Shown here one piece after another: positions 5,349 to 12,571 of a DNA stretch of 13,901 bases (within the stretch, counting starts at the first letter, position 1; each line of letters begins with the position of its first letter). The DNA is taken from contig CAZBAO010000038.1 of the NCBI GenBank assembly GCA_964490085.1, positions 1-13,901 on the forward strand. Direction: 5' to 3'. The notes under the pieces were generated by a model. That model was not told where the DNA came from, made no database searches, and saw only the letters and a list, made by a program, of their open reading frames with translations. The position numbers and the translations under genes were made by a program. The DNA is from RGIG3009 sp964490085. GTDB taxonomy: Bacteria > Bacillota > Clostridia > Oscillospirales > Acutalibacteraceae.

Positions 5349-8312
5349 ATGAAAACCAAACTCTCCCCCCGCTTTTGGTGCGCGCTGACCATTTTCAGTT
5401 TGATGGGTCAGGTCGCGTGGGTGGTGGAAAACATGTATTTCAACGTGTTTATTTATAAGATGTTCCACGCCACCGCCGCCGATATTTCGCTGATGGTCGC
5501 GGCATCTGCCGTCACCGCCACGCTGACCACCGCGCTGATGGGCGCGTTGTCGGATAAAATCGGGAAACGCAAGCTCTTTATCTGCACCGGCTATATTTTA
5601 TGGGGTGTTTCGATCTACAGTTTCGTATTTTTATCAAACGGCACGATCAACCCCGCGATAGCGATCTCCGCCAATATCACGACGCTGTATATCTCGCTGA
5701 CCATTCTTCTTGATTGTGTGATGACCTTTTTTGGGTCTACCGCTAACGATGCCGCGTTCAACGCGTGGCTGACCGATTCCACCGATTCCTCCAACCGCGG
5801 TGCGGCGGAGGGTATCAATGCCATGATGCCGCTTGTGTCCATTTTGGTCGTGTTCGGCGGGTTTATGTTCTTTGACTTAAATCAGCCCGTCAGCTGGACG
5901 CTGATCTTCTCCATCATCGGTTTAGCGGTGCTTGTCATTGGTGTTTTGGGATTCTTCCTCATCAAAGAACCCGCCATCACACCAACCACGGAACCGTATC
6001 TCGCCACTATTGTATACGGATTTCGTCCGAAAACCATTCGAAAAAATCCCACGTTGTACATAGCGCTCGCGGCATTTATTCTGTTTAACATTTCCATTCA
6101 GATCTTCATGCCGTACCTCATTCTCTATTATGAGGTGTCGCTCGGTATGACCGACTACGTGTTAATTATGGCGCCCGCTATCGTCCTTGCCTCGGTCGTC
6201 ACCGCGCTGTGGGGTAAGGTGTACGACAAAAAGGGCTTCCGTTTTTCGGGACTGCTCGCGGTCGCTGCGTTGTTTGTCGGCTACGCCGTGTTGTATCTCA
6301 CCCGCTCCACCCTGCCGGTGTTTATCGGCTCTCTGCTGATGATGAGCGGCTATCTTGCGGGCATGGCGGTGTTCGGTGCGCTCATCCGCGAGTACACCCC
6401 TGCGGGCAAAGCGGGGCAGCTGCAGGGCGTGCGCATTTTTTCACAGGTGCTGATCCCCGGCGTGATCGGGCCGTTCATCGGCAAGACCGTACTGAAAAAC
6501 GCCGCCGTTATCCAAAACAGCGACGGCACCGAATCCTTCGTCCCCAACGAAAACATCTTCCTCGCGGCAGCGGTCGCGTTGTTGCTCATATTGCCCTTTT
6601 TTATCGCTCTCAAGACCAAAAAGCAGCCCCGCTTGGTAGCGCTCAAGACCCCGTTTGAGGACGAGCTCACCGAAACCGGTATTCCCTTTGCCGAGTATCC
6701 CCGTCCGCAACTGAAACGCGATTCCTATTGTTGCTTAAACGGCACGTGGGATTTCGCTATTCAAAACGGCGGCGAGGTCACGTATGCGGGTAGAATCGTC
6801 GTCCCGTTTGCGCCCGAGAGCCGCTTGTCGGGTGTGGAGCGTGAGATCAAAAAAGACGATCTTCTCGTTTATGAAAAAGCCATCTATCTGCAACCCGATT
6901 TCATCGGTGACCGCGTGCTGTTGCATTTCGGTGCCGTTGACCAATACGCGACGGTATACGTGAACGGTCACAAGGTCGGCTCACATACGGGCGGATATCT
7001 GCCGTTTAGTTTAGACGTTACCGCCCACCTTCACGACGGCGAAAACCATCTGCGTGTGGAAGTGCGCGATCCGTTAGACCGCAACCTGCCGTACGGCAAG
7101 CAGACCGACAAACGCGGCGGCATGTGGTATACCAAGGTGAGCGGTATCTGGCAGACGGTGTGGCTGGAAAGCGTGCCCGACGGGTACGTTGAAGCCGTCA
7201 AGATCACGCCCGACCTTAACGGCATTGATTTAGTCGTCGTCGGCGGTATGACCGAGAAAACGCTGCTGTTTGAGGGTCAGGAGATCTCGTTTACGGGGGA
7301 TACGTTCCGTCTGAACATCAAAAATCCCGTACTGTGGACACCCGACCGCCCGCATCTGTATCCGCTCACAATTCTGTCGGGGCGCGACCGCGTATCCACG
7401 TATTTCGGTCTGCGCACCGTGTCGACGGACGGCAAGCATATTTTGCTCAACGGCAAGCCGTTTTTCTTCCACGGACTGCTCGATCAGGGATATTACAGCG
7501 ACGGTATCTTCCTGCCCGCCTCCCCCAAGGGCTTCCTGTACGATATCGAGCAAATGAAGGCCTGCGGCTTTAACATGCTGCGCAAGCACATTAAATTAGA
7601 GCCCGACCTGTTCTATTATTACTGCGATAAGCACGGCATGCTGGTGTTTCAGGATATGATCAACAACGGCAGGTATCGGTTCTTCATCGATACCGCGCTG
7701 CCCACCGCGGGACTTCGCCGCGGTGTCGAACACAGCGCCACCTTAGAACAGCGCATGGCGTTTGAGGAGACCTCTGCGGGAATCCTCCGCACGCTTTACA
7801 ATCACCCCTCGGTGGTGTACTACACCATCTTCAACGAGGGATGGGGACAGTTTGACACCGAGTACTGGTATGGGGCGCTGAAAGCCCTCGATCCCACCCG
7901 CGTGTACGACACCGCCTCCGGCTGGTTCAAGACCCGTAAGAGCGACGTTGAGAGCGATCACGTGTATTTCAAGAAGATCAAGTTGAAACCCGTTAAGAAT
8001 AAACCGATGGTGCTGTCGGAATTCGGCGGGTATTCCTGCAAGATCCCCGACCACGCGTTCAATTTGGACGATACCTACGGTTATCGATTCTTTACCGACC
8101 GCGAACAGCTTGAGAAAGCCTTGATCGCGTTGTACGAGCAGGAAGTCATGCCGATGATCGACAAAGGACTCTGCGCCGCGGTGCTCACACAGGTCAGCGA
8201 CGTGGAGGACGAAACGAACGGCCTGCTCACCTACGACCGACAGGTGCTCAAGGTCGATCCCACAAAAATGAAAGCGCTGTCGGACGCGCTGTATAAACGG
8301 TTCTATAAGTAA
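5349..8312 (+). CDS. MFS transporter fused to GH2 glycosidase (single 987-residue protein)
   Basis: One uninterrupted frame encodes two normally separate proteins. Residues 1-422 form a 12-helix MFS transporter; hydrophobic segments lie near 9-31, 43-65, 74-96, 105-128, 155-176, 182-206, 235-260, 265-288, 298-318, 321-345, 358-380 and 401-422. After a linker (about 423-440) comes a complete GH2 enzyme: jelly-roll domain (about 445-610, start motif PFAEYPRPQLKRDSY), Ig-like domain (611-690) and TIM barrel (690-987). The acid/base is Glu830 (FNEGWGQF) and the nucleophile Glu891 (LSEFGGYS). No methionine codon occurs between residues 339 and 592, so the GH2 part cannot start at an internal ATG. 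Twelve helices put the enzyme in the cytoplasm, suited to cleaving imported glycosides. GAGGAGG (5335-5341) sets the start. It lacks the NxK motif of glucuronidases. Confidence 0.9.
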   Translation: MKTKLSPRFWCALTIFSLMGQVAWVVENMYFNVFIYKMFHATAADISLMVAASAVTATLTTALMGALSDKIGKRKLFICTGYILWGVSIYSFVFLSNGTINPAIAISANITTLYISLTILLDCVMTFFGSTANDAAFNAWLTDSTDSSNRGAAEGINAMMPLVSILVVFGGFMFFDLNQPVSWTLIFSIIGLAVLVIGVLGFFLIKEPAITPTTEPYLATIVYGFRPKTIRKNPTLYIALAAFILFNISIQIFMPYLILYYEVSLGMTDYVLIMAPAIVLASVVTALWGKVYDKKGFRFSGLLAVAALFVGYAVLYLTRSTLPVFIGSLLMMSGYLAGMAVFGALIREYTPAGKAGQLQGVRIFSQVLIPGVIGPFIGKTVLKNAAVIQNSDGTESFVPNENIFLAAAVALLLILPFFIALKTKKQPRLVALKTPFEDELTETGIPFAEYPRPQLKRDSYCCLNGTWDFAIQNGGEVTYAGRIVVPFAPESRLSGVEREIKKDDLLVYEKAIYLQPDFIGDRVLLHFGAVDQYATVYVNGHKVGSHTGGYLPFSLDVTAHLHDGENHLRVEVRDPLDRNLPYGKQTDKRGGMWYTKVSGIWQTVWLESVPDGYVEAVKITPDLNGIDLVVVGGMTEKTLLFEGQEISFTGDTFRLNIKNPVLWTPDRPHLYPLTILSGRDRVSTYFGLRTVSTDGKHILLNGKPFFFHGLLDQGYYSDGIFLPASPKGFLYDIEQMKACGFNMLRKHIKLEPDLFYYYCDKHGMLVFQDMINNGRYRFFIDTALPTAGLRRGVEHSATLEQRMAFEETSAGILRTLYNHPSVVYYTIFNEGWGQFDTEYWYGALKALDPTRVYDTASGWFKTRKSDVESDHVYFKKIKLKPVKNKPMVLSEFGGYSCKIPDHAFNLDDTYGYRFFTDREQLEKALIALYEQEVMPMIDKGLCAAVLTQVSDVEDETNGLLTYDRQVLKVDPTKMKALSDALYKRFYK

Positions 8313-8316
8313 GACG

Positions 8317-8349
8317 GACGGCTTGCACGAAACGTGCAAGCCGTCTTTC
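8317..8349 (+). terminator. Terminator of the fusion gene
   Basis: GACGGCTTGCACG (8317-8329) and CGTGCAAGCCGTC (8333-8345) form a perfect 13-bp stem with an AAA loop, followed by TTTCCTT. It starts 4 bases after the stop codon. Confidence 0.9.
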
Positions 8350-8355
8350 CTTGAC

Positions 8356-8381
8356 AAAGATGTTGACAATTCAACATCTTT
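8356..8381. promoter_or_regulatory. Perfect palindrome over the MarR promoter, likely autoregulatory operator
   Basis: Arms AAAGATGTTGA (8356-8366) and TCAACATCTTT (8371-8381) match perfectly around CAAT. It covers the -35 hexamer of the promoter for the MarR-type gene that starts 34 bases further on. MarR dimers usually bind palindromes of this size and repress their own operon, so this is the probable site. Confidence 0.8.
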
Positions 8382-8391
8382 TGCGTATACT
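8363..8391 (+). promoter_or_regulatory. Sigma-A promoter of the MarR-HAD-DegV operon
   Basis: A perfect -35 TTGACA (8363-8368), a 17-base spacer and -10 TATACT (8386-8391). Transcription should start near 8398, just before the ribosome binding site at 8401. A second TTGACA at 8351-8356 is too far from the -10. Confidence 0.88.
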
Positions 8392-8414
8392 GTATGGAGA
8401 AAGGAGCGATCGGT

Positions 8415-8870
8415 ATGGTGGATCGGTTTGAAAAATTCTCCTTTATGATCTCGGAGATCTCGCGGTACTGGAATCGGATCGCGGCGGCGGAAATGGAGCG
8501 GTACGAGCTCAAAGGTCCGTGCGTGCTGTATCTGCTCGCGATGCGCCGCCACACGGACGGCATTACCGCCGCCAGGCTCGGCGAGGAATGCGGCCGAGAT
8601 AAAGCAGACGTATCCCGCGCGCTTGCGTTAATGGAGCAAAACGGGCTGGTGAAAAAGGAAAGCGGTCACCAGTACCGCGCCCGACTCACCCTGACCGACG
8701 AGGGTAAAAAAGCGGCGGAGCATCTGAGCGAACGCGCCGCCACCGCGGTGATGCTCGGAGGCAAAGGACTTTCGGATGAACAGCGCACCGCGCTGTACGA
8801 TATTTTGGCACTTATCGCCGCCAATCTGCGCACGGTCAGCAAGACCGGATTGCCGAGTGAAAAGGAGTGA
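8415..8870 (+). CDS. MarR-family transcriptional regulator
   Basis: A 151-residue winged-helix protein of typical MarR length. An N-terminal helix region (1-45) is followed by a helix-turn-helix near 50-79 (ITAARLGEECGRDKADVSRA, then LEQ-type MEQNGLV), a wing at about 81-96 (KESGHQYRARLTLTDEG) and C-terminal dimerisation helices (98-140). It would bind DNA as a dimer and respond to a small ligand. The start at 8415 is chosen because AAGGAG (8401-8406) lies 8 bases upstream; an in-frame ATG at 8394 falls before the expected transcription start. A perfect palindrome overlaps its own promoter, which suggests autorepression. It is the first gene of an operon with a HAD phosphatase and a DegV protein, so its ligand may be related to acyl groups; that last point is inference. 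Confidence 0.92.
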   Translation: MVDRFEKFSFMISEISRYWNRIAAAEMERYELKGPCVLYLLAMRRHTDGITAARLGEECGRDKADVSRALALMEQNGLVKKESGHQYRARLTLTDEGKKAAEHLSERAATAVMLGGKGLSDEQRTALYDILALIAANLRTVSKTGLPSEKE

Positions 8871-8874
8871 TACG

Positions 8875-9585
8875 ATGTCCGTAAAAACGGTTCTGTTCGA
8901 TCTTGACGGCACACTGCTGCCGATGGATCAAGACATATTTGCCAAGGCGTATTTCGGGGGTCTTGCCAAAAAGCTCGCCCCGCACGGGTACGATCCCGAC
9001 GCCCTGATCCCCGCCATCCTGACGGGCACCAAGGCCATGGTGAACAACGACGGCACGATGCTTAACGAGCAAGCGTTCTGGAAGACCTTTTGCAGTATCC
9101 TCGGTGAGAAAGCCGCCGAGGACGAGCCCCTCTTCGCGGACTTTTACGCAAACGAATTCCAAGCGATACGGCAGGTGTGCGGGTACACGCCCGCGGCGGC
9201 GGATACCGTGCGCCGGATCAAGCAAAAGGGCGTGCGCGTGGCGCTCGCCACCAATCCCCTGTTTCCCGCCGTGGCGACCGAGTCGCGTATTCGCTGGGCG
9301 GGGTTACAGCCGGAGGATTTCGAGCTGTACACCACCTATGAAAATTCGCGATACTGCAAACCAAATCCGGACTATTATCGCGCCGTTTTGGAAATACTGG
9401 GGGTAGAGGCCAAGGACTGTCTGATGGTCGGCAACGACGTCGGCGAGGATATGGTCGCCGAAACACTGGGTATGCAGGTATTCCTGCTCACCGATCACCT
9501 TATCAACAAGACCGACCGTCCTGTCGACGACTTCCCGCACGGTGGATTTGACGACTTGACGGCTTTTATCAACGAAAGGATCTGA
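8875..9585 (+). CDS. HAD-family hydrolase, predicted phosphatase
   Basis: A 236-residue haloacid-dehalogenase superfamily protein. Motif I is FDLDGT (8-13) with nucleophile Asp9 and acid/base Asp11. Motif II is ATN (125-127), motif III Lys162 in YCKPNPDYY, and motif IV GNDVGED (186-192) with Asp188 and Asp192 for Mg2+. A helical cap (about 15-100) fits subfamily I, the phosphoglycolate phosphatase/beta-phosphoglucomutase-like group. It should hydrolyse a small phosphorylated metabolite in the cytoplasm; the substrate is not evident. The start at 8875 follows AAAGGAG (8861-8867) lying at the very end of the MarR gene, 4 bases after its stop, so the two are co-transcribed. The DegV gene follows after 6 bases. 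An acyl-phosphate or related lipid substrate would suit the operon, but nothing in the sequence proves it. Confidence 0.9.
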   Translation: MSVKTVLFDLDGTLLPMDQDIFAKAYFGGLAKKLAPHGYDPDALIPAILTGTKAMVNNDGTMLNEQAFWKTFCSILGEKAAEDEPLFADFYANEFQAIRQVCGYTPAAADTVRRIKQKGVRVALATNPLFPAVATESRIRWAGLQPEDFELYTTYENSRYCKPNPDYYRAVLEILGVEAKDCLMVGNDVGEDMVAETLGMQVFLLTDHLINKTDRPVDDFPHGGFDDLTAFINERI

Positions 9586-9591
9586 TCGTTT

Positions 9592-10440
9592 ATGGCTATC
9601 CGTTTTATCATTGATTCCGCCGCCGATATCCTGCCGGATGAGGCGAAGGCGCTGGGCATGATCCACCTGCCGCTGACCGTGCGGTTCGGCGACGAGGAAT
9701 ACGCCGACGCGGTGGATCTGACCCATCATCAGTTTTACGAAAAGCTGGTCGAGAGTGACACGCTGCCCACCACGGCGCAGATCACCCCCGCCGCATTCGA
9801 GGAAGCGTACAAGCAGGTAATTGCGGACGGTGATACCGCCGTCGTGTTCACGTTATCCTCTAAGCTGTCCGGCACCTATCAAAGTGCCTGCATCGCCGCA
9901 GAGGATCACGGCGGGCGCGTGCTCGTGGTTGATTCCGAAAGCGTATCGCTCGGCGAGCGTATCCTCATTCAGCGCGCAATGCAGCTGCGTGACGCCGGAC
10001 TTTCGGCAGAGGCGATCGTGGAGGCGATCAACGAGGAAAAGCACCGTATCCGCCTGATCGCACTGGTGGACACGCTGGAATATCTCAAAAAGGGCGGCCG
10101 CGTTTCCGCCGCCGTCGCGTTTGCCGGCGGGCTGTTGTCCATCAAGCCGGTCATCGCCTTGGTGGACGGTGCGGTCGAGGTGATTGGTAAGGCACGCGGG
10201 TCGAAGCAGGGAAACAACCTGCTGCGCGAGCTGGTCAAGATCAGCGGCGGCATCAATTTTGATAAACCGTTCTGCCTTGCCTACAGCGGATTATCCGACG
10301 TTCTGCTTCAAAAATATATCGAGGACAGCGCGGAGCTGTGGCAGGGTCAGACCGACACGCTCCCCATCGCCACCGTCGGCTGTGCCATCGGCACGCACGC
10401 CGGTCCGGGCGCGGTGGCGCTGGCGTTCTTTGAGAAATAA
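9592..10440 (+). CDS. DegV family protein (FakB-type fatty acid-binding protein), first copy
   Basis: A 282-residue protein with full DegV architecture: FIIDSAADI at 5-13, PTTAQITPAAFEEAY at 59-73, VVFTLSSKLSGTYQSA at 84-99, the LEYLKKGGRVS signature at 162-172 and GTHAGPGAVALAF at 267-279. In DegV structures the conserved Thr of the PTTxQ segment and the Ser of LSGTYQS hold the fatty acid carboxylate; both are present (Thr61, Ser93). Characterised relatives (FakB) present fatty acids to the kinase FakA, producing acyl-phosphate for phospholipid synthesis. The gene lies 6 bases after the HAD gene and is preceded by GAAAGGA (9574-9580), so it is the third gene of the MarR operon. No FakA kinase gene is in the window. 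Chain-length or saturation preference cannot be read. Confidence 0.92.
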   Translation: MAIRFIIDSAADILPDEAKALGMIHLPLTVRFGDEEYADAVDLTHHQFYEKLVESDTLPTTAQITPAAFEEAYKQVIADGDTAVVFTLSSKLSGTYQSACIAAEDHGGRVLVVDSESVSLGERILIQRAMQLRDAGLSAEAIVEAINEEKHRIRLIALVDTLEYLKKGGRVSAAVAFAGGLLSIKPVIALVDGAVEVIGKARGSKQGNNLLRELVKISGGINFDKPFCLAYSGLSDVLLQKYIEDSAELWQGQTDTLPIATVGCAIGTHAGPGAVALAFFEK

Positions 10441-10446
10441 CACGGC

Positions 10447-10490
10447 AGGAGAGCGGCTCTACCGATCGGTAGAGCCGCTCTCCTTCTTCT
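10447..10490 (+). terminator. Perfect 38-bp palindrome ending the MarR-HAD-DegV operon
   Basis: Positions 10447-10484 are a perfect palindrome centred on GATC (arms AGGAGAGCGGCTCTACCGA and its complement), beginning 7 bases after the DegV stop. It is followed by the pyrimidine stretch TCTTCTCT rather than a pure T run, so termination is likely but perhaps incomplete. Confidence 0.8.
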
Positions 10491-10537
10491 CTACCCGCCG
10501 TGTACGTTACACGAGAGCGGCGCACACGCACAGTAGG

Positions 10538-10567
10538 TTGCTCTACCGCGTACGAACCAGATATACT
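10538..10567 (+). promoter_or_regulatory. Possible promoter of the second DegV gene
   Basis: A -10 TATACT (10562-10567) lies 18 bases after TTGCTC (10538-10543), a poor -35. The leader would be about 35 bases. CTCTACC inside this region repeats the sequence of the upstream terminator arm. Confidence 0.5.
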
Positions 10568-10607
10568 AAAGGGCGATCACTGCATCGAAATGAAAGGAAG
10601 CGCTCCC

Positions 10608-11444
10608 ATGGATCATCGTAAGATCGTTACCGACTCATCCGCCGACATGCTCACGATGGCCGCCGTGCCGTTTGAGTTTGCACCCTTAAAGATCATCACC
10701 GCCGACAAAGAATACGTCGACGACGACGCGCTGGACGTGGACGCCATGGTGGAGGATCTCAGGCAGTATAAAGGCCGTTCCTCCACCTCCTGTCCCAACG
10801 TCAACGATTGGCTTTCTGCCTTCGGCGATGCCCAAGAAGTGTTTTGCGTCACCATCACCGGCACGCTCTCGGGCAGCTACAACGCCGCCGTACTGGCGGG
10901 GCGGGCGTACGAGGAGCAGTATCCCGACCGCCACGTGTTCGTGCTCAATTCGCTGTCCGCCGGCCCCGAGATCGCGCTGCTGCTCGATAAGCTGCAGGAG
11001 CTTGTGTCAGAGGGATACCCCTTTGACGAGATCTGCGAGCGCATCACTGCCTACCGTAAAAAGACGGCGTTGCTGTTTATGCTGGAGTCCATGAAGAATT
11101 TGGCTAACAACGGCCGCGTCAGCCCGTTCGTCGCCAAGGCGGCGGGACTGCTGGGCATCCGCGTGGTGGGCAAGGCAAGCGACCGAGGCGATCTGGAGCC
11201 GCTGAACAAGTGCCGCGGCGAGGCGAAAGCGCTGGATACCATCGTACAACATATCCGCGAGATGGGCCCCATCAAGGGCAAGGTGCGTATTGCCCATTGC
11301 GGCAACGAATCCGCCGGAAAATCGCTGAAGGAGCGCTTGCAGACGGAATTCGAAAAAATCAAGGTCGACTTATATGAATGCCGCGGGCTGTGCAGCTTTT
11401 ACGCCGAAAAGGGCGGGCTGCTCGTCGGGGTCGAACGGACATAA
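10608..11444 (+). CDS. DegV family protein, second divergent copy
   Basis: A 278-residue DegV-type protein, clearly diverged from the first copy. Visible motifs: KIVTDSSADM (5-14), SSTSCPNVNDWL (58-69), VTITGTLSGSYNAA (81-94), a MLESMKNLANNGRVS segment (158-172) in place of the usual LxYLxKGGRIS, and EKGGLLVG (267-274) near the end. The carboxylate-binding Ser is kept in TLSGSYN, but the TSxP element reads SSTSCPN and the glycine-rich signature is ANNGR, so the ligand may differ. GAAAGGAAG (10592-10600) precedes the ATG at 10608; a longer in-frame start at 10500 would precede the likely promoter. It lies 167 bases downstream of the first DegV gene, beyond a terminator, and is convergent with the S1-domain gene. 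Confidence 0.9.
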   Translation: MDHRKIVTDSSADMLTMAAVPFEFAPLKIITADKEYVDDDALDVDAMVEDLRQYKGRSSTSCPNVNDWLSAFGDAQEVFCVTITGTLSGSYNAAVLAGRAYEEQYPDRHVFVLNSLSAGPEIALLLDKLQELVSEGYPFDEICERITAYRKKTALLFMLESMKNLANNGRVSPFVAKAAGLLGIRVVGKASDRGDLEPLNKCRGEAKALDTIVQHIREMGPIKGKVRIAHCGNESAGKSLKERLQTEFEKIKVDLYECRGLCSFYAEKGGLLVGVERT

Positions 11445-11483
11445 GCAAAGGCGGAGAGAACGGCCGTTCTCTCCGCCTTTGCT
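11444..11483. terminator. 40-bp perfect palindrome shared by two convergent genes
   Basis: Positions 11444-11483 form a perfect palindrome (arms start AGCAAAGGCGGAGAGAACGG). The last base of the second DegV stop codon is its first base, and the last base of the minus-strand S1 gene's stop codon is its last. It probably terminates both transcripts; T residues lie mostly inside the stem, so the poly-U part is weak. Confidence 0.75.
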
Positions 11484-12418
11484 CATTCGAATATCGTCTC
11501 GATGACCTTACCGCAGTGCGGGGGCGAATATACCCAGCGGTCGATGTGCCCCTCGGTGATGAAATACTTGAGCGGCGGCGGGAGCTCATGGCTGTCCTCG
11601 GCGTCGATGAGCACCAGCTTCAGCTTCATTTTTTCGGCTAAGACGTTCTTGATATACACCCCCGCGTGCTGACCGACGCGCACACCCGCACGCGGCTCGG
11701 CAAGCCCCGCTAAATTCGGGGTCAGCTCCACGAAAATGCCGTACTCCTCCACCGACCGCACGATCCCCGCAACGGTCTCGCCCTGCTCGAACAGCGCGGC
11801 GTTTTCCTCCCACGTGCCGAGCAGTTCGCGCTGGGATAAACAGATACGGTTCTCCTCGATCGAGGTAATGACGGCGTAAATATCCATCCCCACGTACAAC
11901 CGATCCGCGGGATGCGCGATACGGCTGACCGAAATGCTCGCAATGGGCAGCAGCGCGGGGATCCCGCACCCGATATCGCAAAACGCGCCGAAGCTCTCAA
12001 GGCGGGTCACGCGTGCCTCCACCACGTCACCGGGTCGGCGCGTATCGAGGTATTCGTGACGGCATTTCTCCTGCGCCGCCCGTCGCGAGCAGACAGCACG
12101 GCGGCGTCCGTCCTCGGTATAGTCGAAGCCTGTCACCAAAAAGCTGACGGGCTTGCTCACGCGCGAGATCAGCGCGATATCGCGGGTCGTGCCCTCCAGA
12201 ATACCGACAGCGCCCTCCTCGCGCGGGATGACGCCCTGCATGCACGGCAGGTCGACGTGCAGGTTGTGATCGCTGTCACACAGCACCGCACGCGCCTCGA
12301 CCACCTGCCCCTCCATCGCCGCCTCGGCAAGCGCACTCGCCGTCTGCGTACGGCGGCGGTTCGCGGTCGTATTGAGTAACACGCCTTCCGGAAAAAACTC
12401 GTTCATTTTAACAGCCAT
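11483..12418 (-). CDS. S1-domain RNA-binding protein (ribosomal protein S1-like)
   Basis: A 311-residue cytoplasmic protein with repeated OB-fold S1 segments. The clearest are at about 129-196 (GDVVEARVTRLESFGAFCDI, then HPADRLYVGMDI and RICLSQREL) and 213-271 (GETVAGIVRSVEEYGIFVEL to KLKLVLI); a degenerate one spans about 36-97. It should bind RNA or the ribosome. It is shorter than E. coli S1 (six domains) and resembles small S1-like proteins annotated as ribosomal protein S1 in Clostridia; the true role is not known. The N-terminus reads MAVKMNEFFPEG. AAAGGA abuts the ATG at 12418, leaving no spacing, so translation may really start at the internal ATG at 12406 (MNEFFPEG), 12 bases from that site. 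It is transcribed away from the ROK gene. Confidence 0.88.
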   Translation of the reverse strand: MAVKMNEFFPEGVLLNTTANRRRTQTASALAEAAMEGQVVEARAVLCDSDHNLHVDLPCMQGVIPREEGAVGILEGTTRDIALISRVSKPVSFLVTGFDYTEDGRRRAVCSRRAAQEKCRHEYLDTRRPGDVVEARVTRLESFGAFCDIGCGIPALLPIASISVSRIAHPADRLYVGMDIYAVITSIEENRICLSQRELLGTWEENAALFEQGETVAGIVRSVEEYGIFVELTPNLAGLAEPRAGVRVGQHAGVYIKNVLAEKMKLKLVLIDAEDSHELPPPLKYFITEGHIDRWVYSPPHCGKVIETIFE

Positions 12419-12492
12419 TCCTTTCCCATTGTTCTCATTGACACATATATATGCCGTTTCTGCTACAAAAAGTAACGGATTTTGAAAAAACT

Positions 12493-12527
12493 AAGCCAAA
12501 ATAGGGTTTACATTCGCAGGTTGGCTT
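12493..12527. promoter_or_regulatory. Inverted repeat flanking the ROK-gene -35 box
   Basis: AAGCCAA (12493-12499) and TTGGCTT (12521-12527) are perfect 7-bp arms 21 bases apart. They bracket the -35 hexamer and touch the region just before the -10, so they could be half-sites of one regulator. They lie between two divergent genes. Only weak promoter-like sequence (a TATATA at about 12445-12451) was seen for the minus-strand S1 gene. Confidence 0.4.
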
Positions 12528-12536
12528 TGCTATAAT
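12507..12536 (+). promoter_or_regulatory. Sigma-A promoter of the ROK-family gene
   Basis: TTTACA (12507-12512), an 18-base spacer and a perfect TATAAT (12531-12536) preceded by TGC, an extended -10. The transcript would start near 12543, and AAAAGGAG at 12553-12560 precedes the ATG at 12572. Confidence 0.85.
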
Positions 12537-12571
12537 GAATATATCATATAGCAAAAGGAGTCTTTTGTAGA

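Noticed and set aside
6620..6690. Sequencing error or lost stop at the MFS-GH2 junction
   Set aside because: Not excluded, but the frame, codon use and composition are smooth on both sides and there is no remnant start or ribosome binding site; treated as a real fusion pending read evidence.
8394..8414. MarR start at 8394
   Set aside because: It overlaps the promoter end and precedes the expected transcription start; AAGGAG supports the ATG at 8415.
7743..8552. A 269-codon minus-strand frame
   Set aside because: It lies opposite the GH2 part of the fusion and the MarR gene, has no recognisable family or ribosome binding site, and crosses a terminator and promoter of the plus strand.
10500..10607. 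Longer start for the second DegV gene at 10500
   Set aside because: The extra residues do not resemble DegV and the region holds repeats and a promoter-like -10; the ATG at 10608 gives the normal family N-terminus.
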